The notes under the pieces are model-generated. The model worked only from the letters and a program-made list of their open reading frames with translations, had not been told where the DNA came from and searched no databases. A stretch of 62,686 nt of DNA from JAAYDI01 sp052034005 (GTDB lineage: Bacteria > Planctomycetota > Planctomycetia > Pirellulales > Pirellulaceae). Below, in pieces: positions 24,910 to 33,047 of this stretch; position 1 is the stretch's first letter; every line of letters begins with the position of its first letter. The stretch is from positions 1 through 62,686 of the forward strand of contig JBPOJB010000053.1 in assembly GCA_052034005.1 (NCBI GenBank), read 5' to 3'. The position numbers and the translations under genes are program-made.

Positions 24910-25854
24910 CTGGCTACTTCACCACATCGATTGGGAACGCTCGCCGTCATCACGCTGGTCGCCCTGCGGTTGGGGATCGGCTGGCATTTCTTCCGCGAGG
25001 GTGCGACGAAAGTGCCGGACCCGAACTGGACGGCCGCGCATTTCTTCACCGGTTCCAAGGGGCCGCTCCACCCGCTGTTCGAGATGCTGGTCTGGGACGT
25101 CGACGGCAAGATCCGCCTGAACTATACCCGAACGGCGGGCGGTTGGCCGGACATCGACTTGGAGAAGACGACGTCGATCTGGGACCAGTACCGCGCGCGC
25201 GTCGTCGACCATTACGGCTTTGACGAGCGGCAGCAGAAGCAGGCCGACGCCTGCCAGAAGCGTTTTGAAGGGCAGTTGGCGTGGTACTTCCAGGAGCATC
25301 GTGACGAGATCCTGAAGTACTTCCACGGGCTCGACCGGCAGGCGGCCAACCGCCGGGACACCGCGCGGCAGGCGGTGGACTCGCTGCGGGAACAGGCCGA
25401 GAAGATCGAAGCCGACCTGGTCGTCGACGCCGCGCCCTGGCTGGCCGAGGTGGCCGACCTGTGGTCCCGTTACGACGAAGCGCTCAACGCCCTCGCGACG
25501 CCCGAGCAGCAGGCGCGGGGCGCGCTGCGGATCGGCAAGCCTCAGCCCGGGCTGCTCAACACGAACCTGATCGACTGGTTCGTCCCCTACTTCGACGTGG
25601 CGGTCGGGGCCCTGTTGATCGTCGGACTCTTCACCCGCCTGGCCGCGCTGGCCGGGGCCGGTTTCCTATTCTCGATCGTATTGACCCAGTGGCCCGGCGC
25701 GCCGGGCGCACAGCCGACCCACTACCAGGTGATCGAAATGCTGGGCATGCTCGTGCTGGCGGCCACCGCCGCCGGACAATTTGCCGGGCTGGACTACATC
25801 CTCTACAGCTACTGGTCGCGGTTCACGCAACCCAAGCAGGAAAAGAACTCATGA
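24910..25854 (+). CDS. DoxX-like membrane protein with a large soluble insertion
   Basis: About 314 residues. One N-terminal membrane helix (LAVITLVALRLGIGWHFF) is followed by about 180 residues of charged, partly coiled-coil sequence. Three more hydrophobic helices with DoxX-like features follow (DVAVGALLIVGLFTRLAALAG). DoxX proteins are small membrane proteins linked to quinone and redox functions; the insertion is unusual. There is no ATG near the start: AGGAG (24897-24901) is eight bases before a CTG at 24910, while the only other candidate, TTG 24931, is 29 bases away. CTG is therefore proposed. The stop overlaps the next start by four bases. Confidence 0.8.
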   Translation: MATSPHRLGTLAVITLVALRLGIGWHFFREGATKVPDPNWTAAHFFTGSKGPLHPLFEMLVWDVDGKIRLNYTRTAGGWPDIDLEKTTSIWDQYRARVVDHYGFDERQQKQADACQKRFEGQLAWYFQEHRDEILKYFHGLDRQAANRRDTARQAVDSLREQAEKIEADLVVDAAPWLAEVADLWSRYDEALNALATPEQQARGALRIGKPQPGLLNTNLIDWFVPYFDVAVGALLIVGLFTRLAALAGAGFLFSIVLTQWPGAPGAQPTHYQVIEMLGMLVLAATAAGQFAGLDYILYSYWSRFTQPKQEKNS

Positions 25855-27686
25855 ACCTGACGCCCGAAGAAAAGACCGTCGGACAAGACAACTATCACGA
25901 AGCCCTTGGGGCGATGGACCAATCCGACTACACCGACATGCGCGGCGTGTCCCGCCGCGATTTCCTCAAAGGCGTGGTGGCCGCCGGTGCAGTGACCGGC
26001 GCCGGCTTGGGCGCCATGTACTTCGGGTATGGCGAGGTGGCCGATCCGGTGCGCGTCGGCGTGATCGGCACGGGCGACGAAGGCTGCGTGCTCATCGGCG
26101 CCATCAACCCGAAGTATGTCCAGGTGGTCGCGATCGCCGACATCCGGCCGTACAACATCCACCGCGCGTTCCACGGCGACTACTCCAGCCCAGCGGCGCT
26201 CGAGGCGCGGCCCGGCTTGATGGCCAAATACGGTTGGAAGACGCGCCAGGAGGCCGAGCAGCATGTGAAGGTCTACGCCCAGGATTACCACGACCTGCTC
26301 AACGACCCGCAGGTGGAAGCCGTGATCTGTGCCCTGCCCTTGCACCTGCACGCCATCGTGGCCGTCGAAGCGATGCTGGCCGGCAAGCATGTGCTGACCG
26401 AAAAGCTCATGGCCCACAACGTGGCCCAATGCAAAGTCATGGGCCGGGTCGCCCGCGAGAAGTCGCTCTACCTGGCGGTCGGCCACCAGCGTCATTACAG
26501 CATCTTGTATGACAACGCCGTGAACCTGATCCGCTGGGGCGTGCTCGGCCAGCTGCACGGCATCCAGGCCCAGTGGCATCGCGGCAACTTGCCCGGCGGA
26601 GACAGTTGGGCCCAGCCGCTGCCCGGCGGGGAAGTCCCGCTCGGCAGCCAGGGCCAAGCCCCACTCGACCAGATCGCCAACAAGCTCAAGGACCTCAAGA
26701 AACAGCTCGAGAAGGAGAAGGACCCGAAACGATTCGATTTGCTGGAACGCCAGGTGGCCCAGTGGGAGGCGTGGGACAGCGATCGCCGGATCAATCCGCA
26801 GGATTTCGGCTATCGCGACTTCACGCTCAGCGACGGGACGAAAATCAGCTCGATGGCCGAACTCTGCCGCTGGCGACTGTGGACCCGCACGGGCGGCGGC
26901 CTGATGGCGGAGCTGGGCAGCCATCAGCTGGACGCGGCCGGGATCTTCGTCAGCGCCCTGCGCAAGGACAAGAAAAAGGCTCACCCGCTGAGCGTGCACG
27001 CGGTGGGCGGCCGGTACATTTTCCCGTCCGATCGCGAGGCCGAGGACCACGTGTATTGCATGTTCGAGTTCCCCGGCCCGGAATACGACCCGGAATTCCC
27101 CGTCGGCTACAAGGACAAGATCAACGACGTGCCGGACCCCAAGAAGGGAATCCCCGGCTACGACCAGGATCCCAACAAGAAGATCGTCGTCACGTACTCG
27201 TCGATCAACGGGAATGGTTTCGGCGGGTACGGCGAGGTGGTGATGGGCACGAAAGGGACACTGGTCCTGGCGCGGGAGCAGGAAGTGATGCTCTACGCCG
27301 GCTCCAATACCTCGGCGACCGTCTCGGTCAGCAGCAGCGCCCAGAGCGGCCCGACCATGGACACGCAGGCCAGCGGCGCGGCCGGCCCCTTGTCGAAAGC
27401 CGCCGCCAGCGGGCCGGTCAGCCGCGGTTACACCGAGGAGATTGAGCACTGGGCGTGGTGCATCCGCCACCCGGACTTCGAGAACAACCTGCCGCGGTGC
27501 CGCCCCGAAGTGGCTCTGGGCGACGCCGTCATCGCGCTGGCCACCAACGTGGCGATCCGCCAGTCGAACGAGAACAAGGGCGGCTACCTCCCGTTCCAAG
27601 ACGCCTGGTACGACATCGATAAGGACGACACCCCCGACGGCAGCGTCGTGGCCGACGAATACGCGCGGCTCGTCAAAGCCCGCTAG
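25851..27686 (+). CDS. Tat-exported Gfo/Idh/MocA-family oxidoreductase
   Basis: A 611-residue protein. Its N-terminus has a Tat signal (S34-R-R-D-F-L-K40 followed by a hydrophobic Ala/Gly stretch), preceded by an unusually long polar section. The Rossmann fold begins at VRVGVIGTGDEG (68-79), with the E-K motif in HVLTEKLMAHN. The C-terminal domain carries a coiled-coil-like insertion (about residues 278-310) and an extended loop with FGGYGEVVMGTKG. Tat-dependent members of this family are abundant in planctomycetes and are thought to act on sugars or glycans outside the cytoplasm. The ATGA overlap with the DoxX-like gene suggests the two form one redox unit at the membrane. Confidence 0.9.
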   Translation: MNLTPEEKTVGQDNYHEALGAMDQSDYTDMRGVSRRDFLKGVVAAGAVTGAGLGAMYFGYGEVADPVRVGVIGTGDEGCVLIGAINPKYVQVVAIADIRPYNIHRAFHGDYSSPAALEARPGLMAKYGWKTRQEAEQHVKVYAQDYHDLLNDPQVEAVICALPLHLHAIVAVEAMLAGKHVLTEKLMAHNVAQCKVMGRVAREKSLYLAVGHQRHYSILYDNAVNLIRWGVLGQLHGIQAQWHRGNLPGGDSWAQPLPGGEVPLGSQGQAPLDQIANKLKDLKKQLEKEKDPKRFDLLERQVAQWEAWDSDRRINPQDFGYRDFTLSDGTKISSMAELCRWRLWTRTGGGLMAELGSHQLDAAGIFVSALRKDKKKAHPLSVHAVGGRYIFPSDREAEDHVYCMFEFPGPEYDPEFPVGYKDKINDVPDPKKGIPGYDQDPNKKIVVTYSSINGNGFGGYGEVVMGTKGTLVLAREQEVMLYAGSNTSATVSVSSSAQSGPTMDTQASGAAGPLSKAAASGPVSRGYTEEIEHWAWCIRHPDFENNLPRCRPEVALGDAVIALATNVAIRQSNENKGGYLPFQDAWYDIDKDDTPDGSVVADEYARLVKAR

Positions 27687-28036
27687 TCGCGCCTCCGCCC
27701 GGCCTCGCGCAGGAACCAGCCGACCAATTGCAGTCCGATCAGGACCAGGATGATCGGACCCAGTAGGACGATGAGTCTGGGCCGGACCAGGATCGCGGCC
27801 CCGAGGATGAACATCAGCAGCATGAAGCGGGCCGACGCGGCGGACGTGCTGGCGATGACCCGCTCGAGTTGCGGATAGGCGAGCCAGGTGGCGCCAAACA
27901 ACAGGCCGAGACGCTGGCACGTGCTGAAGAAGAAATAGCGGTTGCCCGCGCTGCGCGCCAGTCCGTCATTGGTCCAACCGTACGCGGCGACCAGCAGCAG
28001 CCCGATCGCCAGAATCCCCAACACGTTGCGTCGCAT
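27683..28036 (-). CDS. Small integral membrane protein
   Basis: A 117-residue hydrophobic protein with a possible N-terminal signal anchor (about 4-20) and two or three further membrane segments (about 44-55, 70-84 and 88-107), ending in a basic tail (REAGRRRD). No known family is recognised. It is the last gene of the thirteen-gene series, one base after the esterase-fused HtrA homologue. It overlaps the convergent oxidoreductase gene by four bases. Tight spacing suggests it is translated with the operon. Confidence 0.65.
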   Translation of the reverse strand: MRRNVLGILAIGLLLVAAYGWTNDGLARSAGNRYFFFSTCQRLGLLFGATWLAYPQLERVIASTSAASARFMLLMFILGAAILVRPRLIVLLGPIILVLIGLQLVGWFLREAGRRRD

Positions 28037-28037
28037 T

Positions 28038-30158
28038 TCAGATCCGGTCCAGCGCGTCGATCCAGCGGGCTAACTCGGCAAGCTCCTGGTCGTTCAGGTA
28101 TCGTTCTTCGCCGGGCAGCAGTCGGGTGAGCACGGGGAAGGCCAGCGTCTCGAGCAGTTCGTGCCCGGCCGCGATTCGGTCGGCCAGGTCCGACTGCTCT
28201 GAGGATACACTAAACAGGGCCAGTGGTTGAACCGGGTCGGTGGCCGGCTTGCCGAGCCGGTTCGGGAGCGGCGCGCCGACCGGGGCCACGCCGCGGGCGA
28301 CATCCCGGTGCAGGAACGCGACGTAGTACGCCATCGCGCCGCCCGCCTGATAGCCGTGCAGCACGACCCGGGCGGGGTCGATCGTGTAGGTGCGCGTCAC
28401 GTCGTCGATCGCCTTGCGCACGAATTCGATCTCCGTGGCCACCCAGCGCTGTTCGTCCGCCGACTGGGGCGCCAACAGGATCAACCCGTAGTCTTCGCAC
28501 AGCGGCTTCCACCGGTCGATCAGCTCCTGGCGCGCGAATCGGCCGGGCGGGTGCAGCCAGACGACCAGCGCGTACAGGCGTGCCGGATGGTAGCTCTCGG
28601 GGACCCATGCGAAGCACTTGTTGGCCACCTCGGGAATCGTGATGTCCACCGCGCCGACCGCCGGCCGGTCGGCCGGCGGCGGGGCAAACGGCCCGTCGTA
28701 GGCGGTCGGCACCTGATCGGGAATCGTCGTCGTGGCCCGGCCGAGTGTGAGTTCCACGGTCTGGGCCGCGCCGCCCCGCACGAACTGCAGGGCGGTGCGC
28801 TGGCCCGGGTCCCACGTGATGATCCGGTCGCGCAGCGCCCCGGCGTCCGGGACCTCGTGGTCGCCGATGGCGACGATCCGGTCGCCGCGCTGCAAGCCCG
28901 CGGTGGCGGCCGGGCTGCCGGGCAGCACATGACGCACCACCACGCCCTGCGGCGTCCCCGTCGGTCCGCGCATCGGCAGGATCCCAATCTCGGGCCGCAC
29001 ATAGGGCTCGATCTCCGCCGCGAGCGTCACCGTGACTTCCACACGCTGCGACGGCTCGCCACGCGTGACCGTCAGGCGCAGCGTGTCACCGGCGATGTGC
29101 GGGCCCAGCGCGTGACGCAGCTCGCTCTGACGCGCGATCGGCATGCCGTCAACCTCCACGATCGTGTCGCCCGACTGCAGGCCGGCGGCACGCGCGGGCG
29201 ACTTGGGCGCACAGGCGGCGATCGTGGCGGGCAGCGCGTAGATATCCGTCCCCTGGAACGAGACGCCCAGCAGCCCGGGCCGCAGCGAGACCCCCTGCCG
29301 CATTGCGCTGAGGTGGGGCCAGATGTCGGCCAGGGGGACGGCGAACCCGATCCCCGAGTCGTACCACTCGGCGCCCGCCAGCTCGCCTTCCTGCTGCGGA
29401 GAGAGCGGGACCAGGATGCCAATGACTCGGCCATGGATGTCGATCAGCGGCCCGCCATAGTTGCTCGGCGACACCTTCGCGTCCGTCTGAACCGCCTTGC
29501 CCCACACGCGATTCGTGGCGCTGAGGATCCCCACGGACACGTTCGGGAAACTGCCCGGGTACGCCCGGCCGACCGCGATGGCCCACTGGCCCGCCGCCAG
29601 CTCCTGACGCGTGACCCAGGCGGGGACCGGCAGCGGCGTCTCGGTGGCCGCCTTGAGCAGCACCAGCATCCGGCTCTCGTCGCGCGCGACGATCGAGGCG
29701 GCCACCCGCGTGCCCGACGGCAGCGTCACCAGGATCGATGTCGGCTTGCCGGCCAGCGCGAAGGCGCTCGTCAATATGTCCCCATCGGCTGACACGATCA
29801 GGCCGGTGGATGGGCCGGAACCAAGCAGTTGGCCCTCGAGCTGCTCCATGCCGCCGAGCGTATCGATGCGCACGACGCACCCCGCCACACGCTCTACCGC
29901 CGCCCGCATCGCCTGCTCCTCCAGCCCGGCCAGATCCTCCTGGCCCGAACCCGAACCGGGCGCCATCAGGATCAGCGAACAGGAGAGCAGCCACGCCGCC
30001 ACACGCCGGGACAGGGCCGGTGGTGAGAGCTCGCCAGACGGCGCGGCACCGGCACAGCCGATGGCACGGAACACTACCTGCTGGGACTGGTCGTTGGTCA
30101 TGCGTTGAGCACTCGAGCTTGGGTTTTTCCAGCGCTGGGGGGTCAGTCGGTCGGTCAC
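28038..30158 (-). CDS. HtrA-like pseudoprotease with two PDZ domains fused to a pseudo-esterase
   Basis: A 706-residue secreted protein. After a signal (about 50-72) comes a trypsin-like HtrA domain (85-285) in which all three catalytic positions are changed: His to F133 (DILTSAF), Asp to M164 (DESRML) and Ser to Y234 (SNYGGPL). Two PDZ domains follow (about 292-385 and 388-478). The C-terminal domain (505-706) resembles PHB-depolymerase/LpqC-type esterases, but the nucleophile serine in GxSxGG is Q604 (GYQAGGAMA). Both domains thus look inactive and probably bind substrates. The GTG at 30158 directly follows the previous stop; an ATG at 30101 is an alternative start. Confidence 0.85.
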   Translation of the reverse strand: MTDRLTPQRWKNPSSSAQRMTNDQSQQVVFRAIGCAGAAPSGELSPPALSRRVAAWLLSCSLILMAPGSGSGQEDLAGLEEQAMRAAVERVAGCVVRIDTLGGMEQLEGQLLGSGPSTGLIVSADGDILTSAFALAGKPTSILVTLPSGTRVAASIVARDESRMLVLLKAATETPLPVPAWVTRQELAAGQWAIAVGRAYPGSFPNVSVGILSATNRVWGKAVQTDAKVSPSNYGGPLIDIHGRVIGILVPLSPQQEGELAGAEWYDSGIGFAVPLADIWPHLSAMRQGVSLRPGLLGVSFQGTDIYALPATIAACAPKSPARAAGLQSGDTIVEVDGMPIARQSELRHALGPHIAGDTLRLTVTRGEPSQRVEVTVTLAAEIEPYVRPEIGILPMRGPTGTPQGVVVRHVLPGSPAATAGLQRGDRIVAIGDHEVPDAGALRDRIITWDPGQRTALQFVRGGAAQTVELTLGRATTTIPDQVPTAYDGPFAPPPADRPAVGAVDITIPEVANKCFAWVPESYHPARLYALVVWLHPPGRFARQELIDRWKPLCEDYGLILLAPQSADEQRWVATEIEFVRKAIDDVTRTYTIDPARVVLHGYQAGGAMAYYVAFLHRDVARGVAPVGAPLPNRLGKPATDPVQPLALFSVSSEQSDLADRIAAGHELLETLAFPVLTRLLPGEERYLNDQELAELARWIDALDRI

Positions 30159-31214
30159 TCAGTTCTGCGGTTTGAGGTCGACATCGATCAGTTCCTGGCC
30201 ACGCTGGACGGTCAGGCGGAGCGGGTCGACATGATCGATGAACGAGAGTTCCTCGACCAGTTCCTTGCAGGACGATACCATGCGATCGTTCACGAACAGG
30301 ATCAGGTCATCCGGATGCAGTCCACTGATGAGGGCGGGCGAGCCCGGCCGCAGTTGATCGACAAAGGGCGGGGTCTTGGCCAGGATATCGGGCACGAGCA
30401 CGAGCCCGAGTGACGCGAGCGTGTGCGGGTTGGCCGGCTTCTTGGCCGTCTCGTCGGTGCGGCGGGGCGGGTTGCGCCCGGCCAGCATCTCCTGGACGGA
30501 GCTGTTGAGTTCGCGGATCGGGATGGCGAAGTTGAGCCAGGTGTTGTCGAGCATATTGCGCAGTTCCTTGCCGATCATGCCCGCCAGGCGGCCTTGCCGG
30601 TCCGTCACGACGCCGCCGGCTGCGCCCGGGTTGTTCGTCATGGCGTCCAGCACATAGATTGGCCCACGGTAGAGCGACTGGAACGCGCCGCGGCGGGCCG
30701 CCAGCTGGCTCACGGCGGACACGCTCCCGTGCAGGACGCTGGCCGCCTCATCGCCGGCTGCGATCCCGAACAGGTTGCTCAGCGCCAGCACGCGGTCGCC
30801 CGGCTGCAGCTCGACCGCCTGGCCGAGATCGAAGCACGGCAGCCCGGCGGCTTCGATCTTCAGGATGGCGATATCCAGCCGTGGGTCGTGGTTCAGCAGC
30901 GTCGCGCTGTAGTGTCCGCCGTCATCCAGCACGACGGTAATGTGTTCTTCGGAATCCAGCACATAGCTCCAGGCGGTCAGGATGTGCCCGTCGGCCGAGA
31001 TCAGAAGCCCGCTTTGATAGGCCTCCAGCCCCTGCAAGCCGCCCGAACCGTAGATCTTCACGACCTTCGGCTGGATCGTCTCGATCACGTCCGAGAACGA
31101 CCCGGATTGGCCGGCCGCCGGGGGCGCGCCCAGGAGGGCCCACGCCATCGCCGCGGACATGGCCAGGGCGCCGCAAGAGGCTCGGAGCACGCGTTGCCGT
31201 CTGATGATCGCCAT
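30159..31214 (-). CDS. HtrA-like pseudoprotease with one PDZ domain
   Basis: A 351-residue secreted protein with a signal peptide (about 1-36). The HtrA/S1C fold is clear (SGLLISADGHILT, then HDPRLDIAILK, then NNPGAAGGVVTDRQG). The catalytic His is replaced (S83 in TAWSYV) and the Ser is A199 (canonical GNSGG reads GAAGG). Only Asp114 remains. A PDZ domain follows at about 260-345. It should bind but not cut peptides. It is placed 21 bases after the active homologue and directly before the third member, so the three are probably made together. Confidence 0.87.
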   Translation of the reverse strand: MAIIRRQRVLRASCGALAMSAAMAWALLGAPPAAGQSGSFSDVIETIQPKVVKIYGSGGLQGLEAYQSGLLISADGHILTAWSYVLDSEEHITVVLDDGGHYSATLLNHDPRLDIAILKIEAAGLPCFDLGQAVELQPGDRVLALSNLFGIAAGDEAASVLHGSVSAVSQLAARRGAFQSLYRGPIYVLDAMTNNPGAAGGVVTDRQGRLAGMIGKELRNMLDNTWLNFAIPIRELNSSVQEMLAGRNPPRRTDETAKKPANPHTLASLGLVLVPDILAKTPPFVDQLRPGSPALISGLHPDDLILFVNDRMVSSCKELVEELSFIDHVDPLRLTVQRGQELIDVDLKPQN

Positions 31215-31235
31215 CGCAGTTCGTCTCAGTGCGTT

Positions 31236-33047
31236 TCAGGGTCCCAATTCGTAGCGCTCGACCGACAGCTCGGCATACACCGTATCGCCGTACCGCACGG
31301 TCAGGCGGTGCGGCAGCGATCGTTGCTGGACCGGGCGGTAGTCGCTGAAGTACACCTCGCACGGGTCGGTGTTCGTCTCGGGGTACATCTCCAGGCCGAC
31401 CAGCCGGCCGGTCTGCCGGTCGAAGGCGAAGTGGCCTTCGACGACGTTGTGGGTGCCGACCAGGACATCGAACAGGCCGTCGTGTCCCAGCAGCGGGGCG
31501 GTGCCCAGGTAGTACATCTCGCCGAACTGCTGGGGGCCCGTCAGGAGCAGGCGGCGCCAGAGCGCCAGGGCCGGCAGCAAGCCGCCGCTTCCGATCGGCA
31601 GCAACTGCTGATCCAGGTCGGCCCGCGGGTCGACTCGGTCGCGGCTGTCCGGGAACTGGCCGGTCAGCTGCTGGTCGTCGAGCGTGATGTCGAACGGCGC
31701 GTCCGAGCCGGCCAGTTTGCCCGCGATCGTCCATTTCCCGGGCACGTCCTGGAAACTGCCGAGCCGGGAGAAGGCGGACCAGACGCGTTGTTGGTTGGCC
31801 CGGTTGAAGTGGTAGTTGGCGAATCCGGGCCGCGATTCGATCAGCTCGGCGACCGCGGCGGGCGGCTGCGCGACGCGGCGCGGTTCGGACCCCGGATGGG
31901 GGGCGCGCGGTTGGTGCGGCTCGAACTCCCGCTCCTCCTTCTTCTTCCTCGGCGCGTCGTCGTCCGCCGGGCGTTTCTTGGGCAGCGGCGGTTGGCCGGG
32001 CGGCATGTCCGGCGCCTGTTCCAGCTTGGCCAGCAGTTCCTCGCGGGCGTGCACGCCGGCCAACCGGACATGGACCTCGTGGATCTCGCCGCCCTGCTGG
32101 TAGGTCATCGGCACGCGCCATCCGCGCGGGAAGGTGCCCAGGATGTTCTTGAAGCCGTTGACCGTGGTGACCGGCCGCCCTGCAAATGACAATAGCTGGT
32201 CACCATAGCGCAAGCCGCGGCGATAGGCGTCCGATGTCGACAGGATGTCCGAGACGACCACCCGGCCGCGCTCGTCGCTGGCCACGGTCGCGCCGAGTGT
32301 CGCGTGATCCACGATCCGGCCGCTGTGCAGGTGGCCGAGGAATTGCCGGATCTGGTTGATCGAGATGGCGTAGCCCACCCCCACGTTGACCCGCCCGCGC
32401 TTCTCGAACGAGCCGCGCCCGTTGACGCCGATCAGCCGGCCCTGAGCGTCGAAGAGCGGCCCGCCGGAGTTGCCCGGATTGATCGCCGCGTCCGTCTGGA
32501 TGCAGTCGGTGTATTCGAGCAAGGTGCCGGCCGGAGGCTGGTAGCGGTGGATGCCCGACACGATCCCGTAGGAGATCGTGGACTGGAAATCGGTCGCCAG
32601 CAGGAACGGGTTGCCGATCGCGAAACACCAGTCGCCCACGCGGACTTGGTCGCTGTCGCCCAGTTCGGCGGCCGGGAAATCCTCGCGCCCCAACAGCTTG
32701 ATCAGCGCGACGTCCCCGGTCGGATCGATGCCGACCAGGACCGCGTCGTAGAGCCGCCCGTCGGCCATGCCGCATCGCAGGTACATGCCGGCCGGCTTGG
32801 CGACGTGGTAGTTCGACAGCGCGAACCCGTCGGGCGTGATGACCACGCCCGAGCCGCCGCCGCTCCCGCCCCCATCGAACACGCAGACGGCCGTCTGCAG
32901 GGCGCGGGCCATCGCCGCCACACGGGCCTGCTCGGCCTGGAGCACCGCCGCCGGCGGGTCCTGGGCGACCGCCAGGCCCGACAGGCTGGACCATAGCAGG
33001 ACCACGGCCAGGCAGGATCCATCGGCAAACGATCGCACGCGGTTCAT
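31236..33047 (-). CDS. HtrA/DegP-type serine protease with PDZ and C-terminal extension
   Basis: A 603-residue secreted protease with signal peptide (about 1-29). The triad is intact: H81 (LSNYHV), D112 (GDVALIK) and S194 (NPGNSGGPL). A PDZ domain spans about 240-330. Then comes a charged Pro/Lys/Glu-rich linker (355-400) and a 200-residue C-terminal region of unknown fold that is not usual for DegP. HtrA proteases degrade or refold damaged envelope proteins. The ATG overlaps the stop of the NPCBM gene by four bases. It is the only one of three tandem homologues expected to cleave substrates. Confidence 0.92.
   Translation of the reverse strand: MNRVRSFADGSCLAVVLLWSSLSGLAVAQDPPAAVLQAEQARVAAMARALQTAVCVFDGGGSGGGSGVVITPDGFALSNYHVAKPAGMYLRCGMADGRLYDAVLVGIDPTGDVALIKLLGREDFPAAELGDSDQVRVGDWCFAIGNPFLLATDFQSTISYGIVSGIHRYQPPAGTLLEYTDCIQTDAAINPGNSGGPLFDAQGRLIGVNGRGSFEKRGRVNVGVGYAISINQIRQFLGHLHSGRIVDHATLGATVASDERGRVVVSDILSTSDAYRRGLRYGDQLLSFAGRPVTTVNGFKNILGTFPRGWRVPMTYQQGGEIHEVHVRLAGVHAREELLAKLEQAPDMPPGQPPLPKKRPADDDAPRKKKEEREFEPHQPRAPHPGSEPRRVAQPPAAVAELIESRPGFANYHFNRANQQRVWSAFSRLGSFQDVPGKWTIAGKLAGSDAPFDITLDDQQLTGQFPDSRDRVDPRADLDQQLLPIGSGGLLPALALWRRLLLTGPQQFGEMYYLGTAPLLGHDGLFDVLVGTHNVVEGHFAFDRQTGRLVGLEMYPETNTDPCEVYFSDYRPVQQRSLPHRLTVRYGDTVYAELSVERYELGP

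Noticed and set aside
30159..31214. Reading the second HtrA homologue as an active protease
   Set aside because: The Ser position is Ala199 and the His position is Ser83; only Asp is left.
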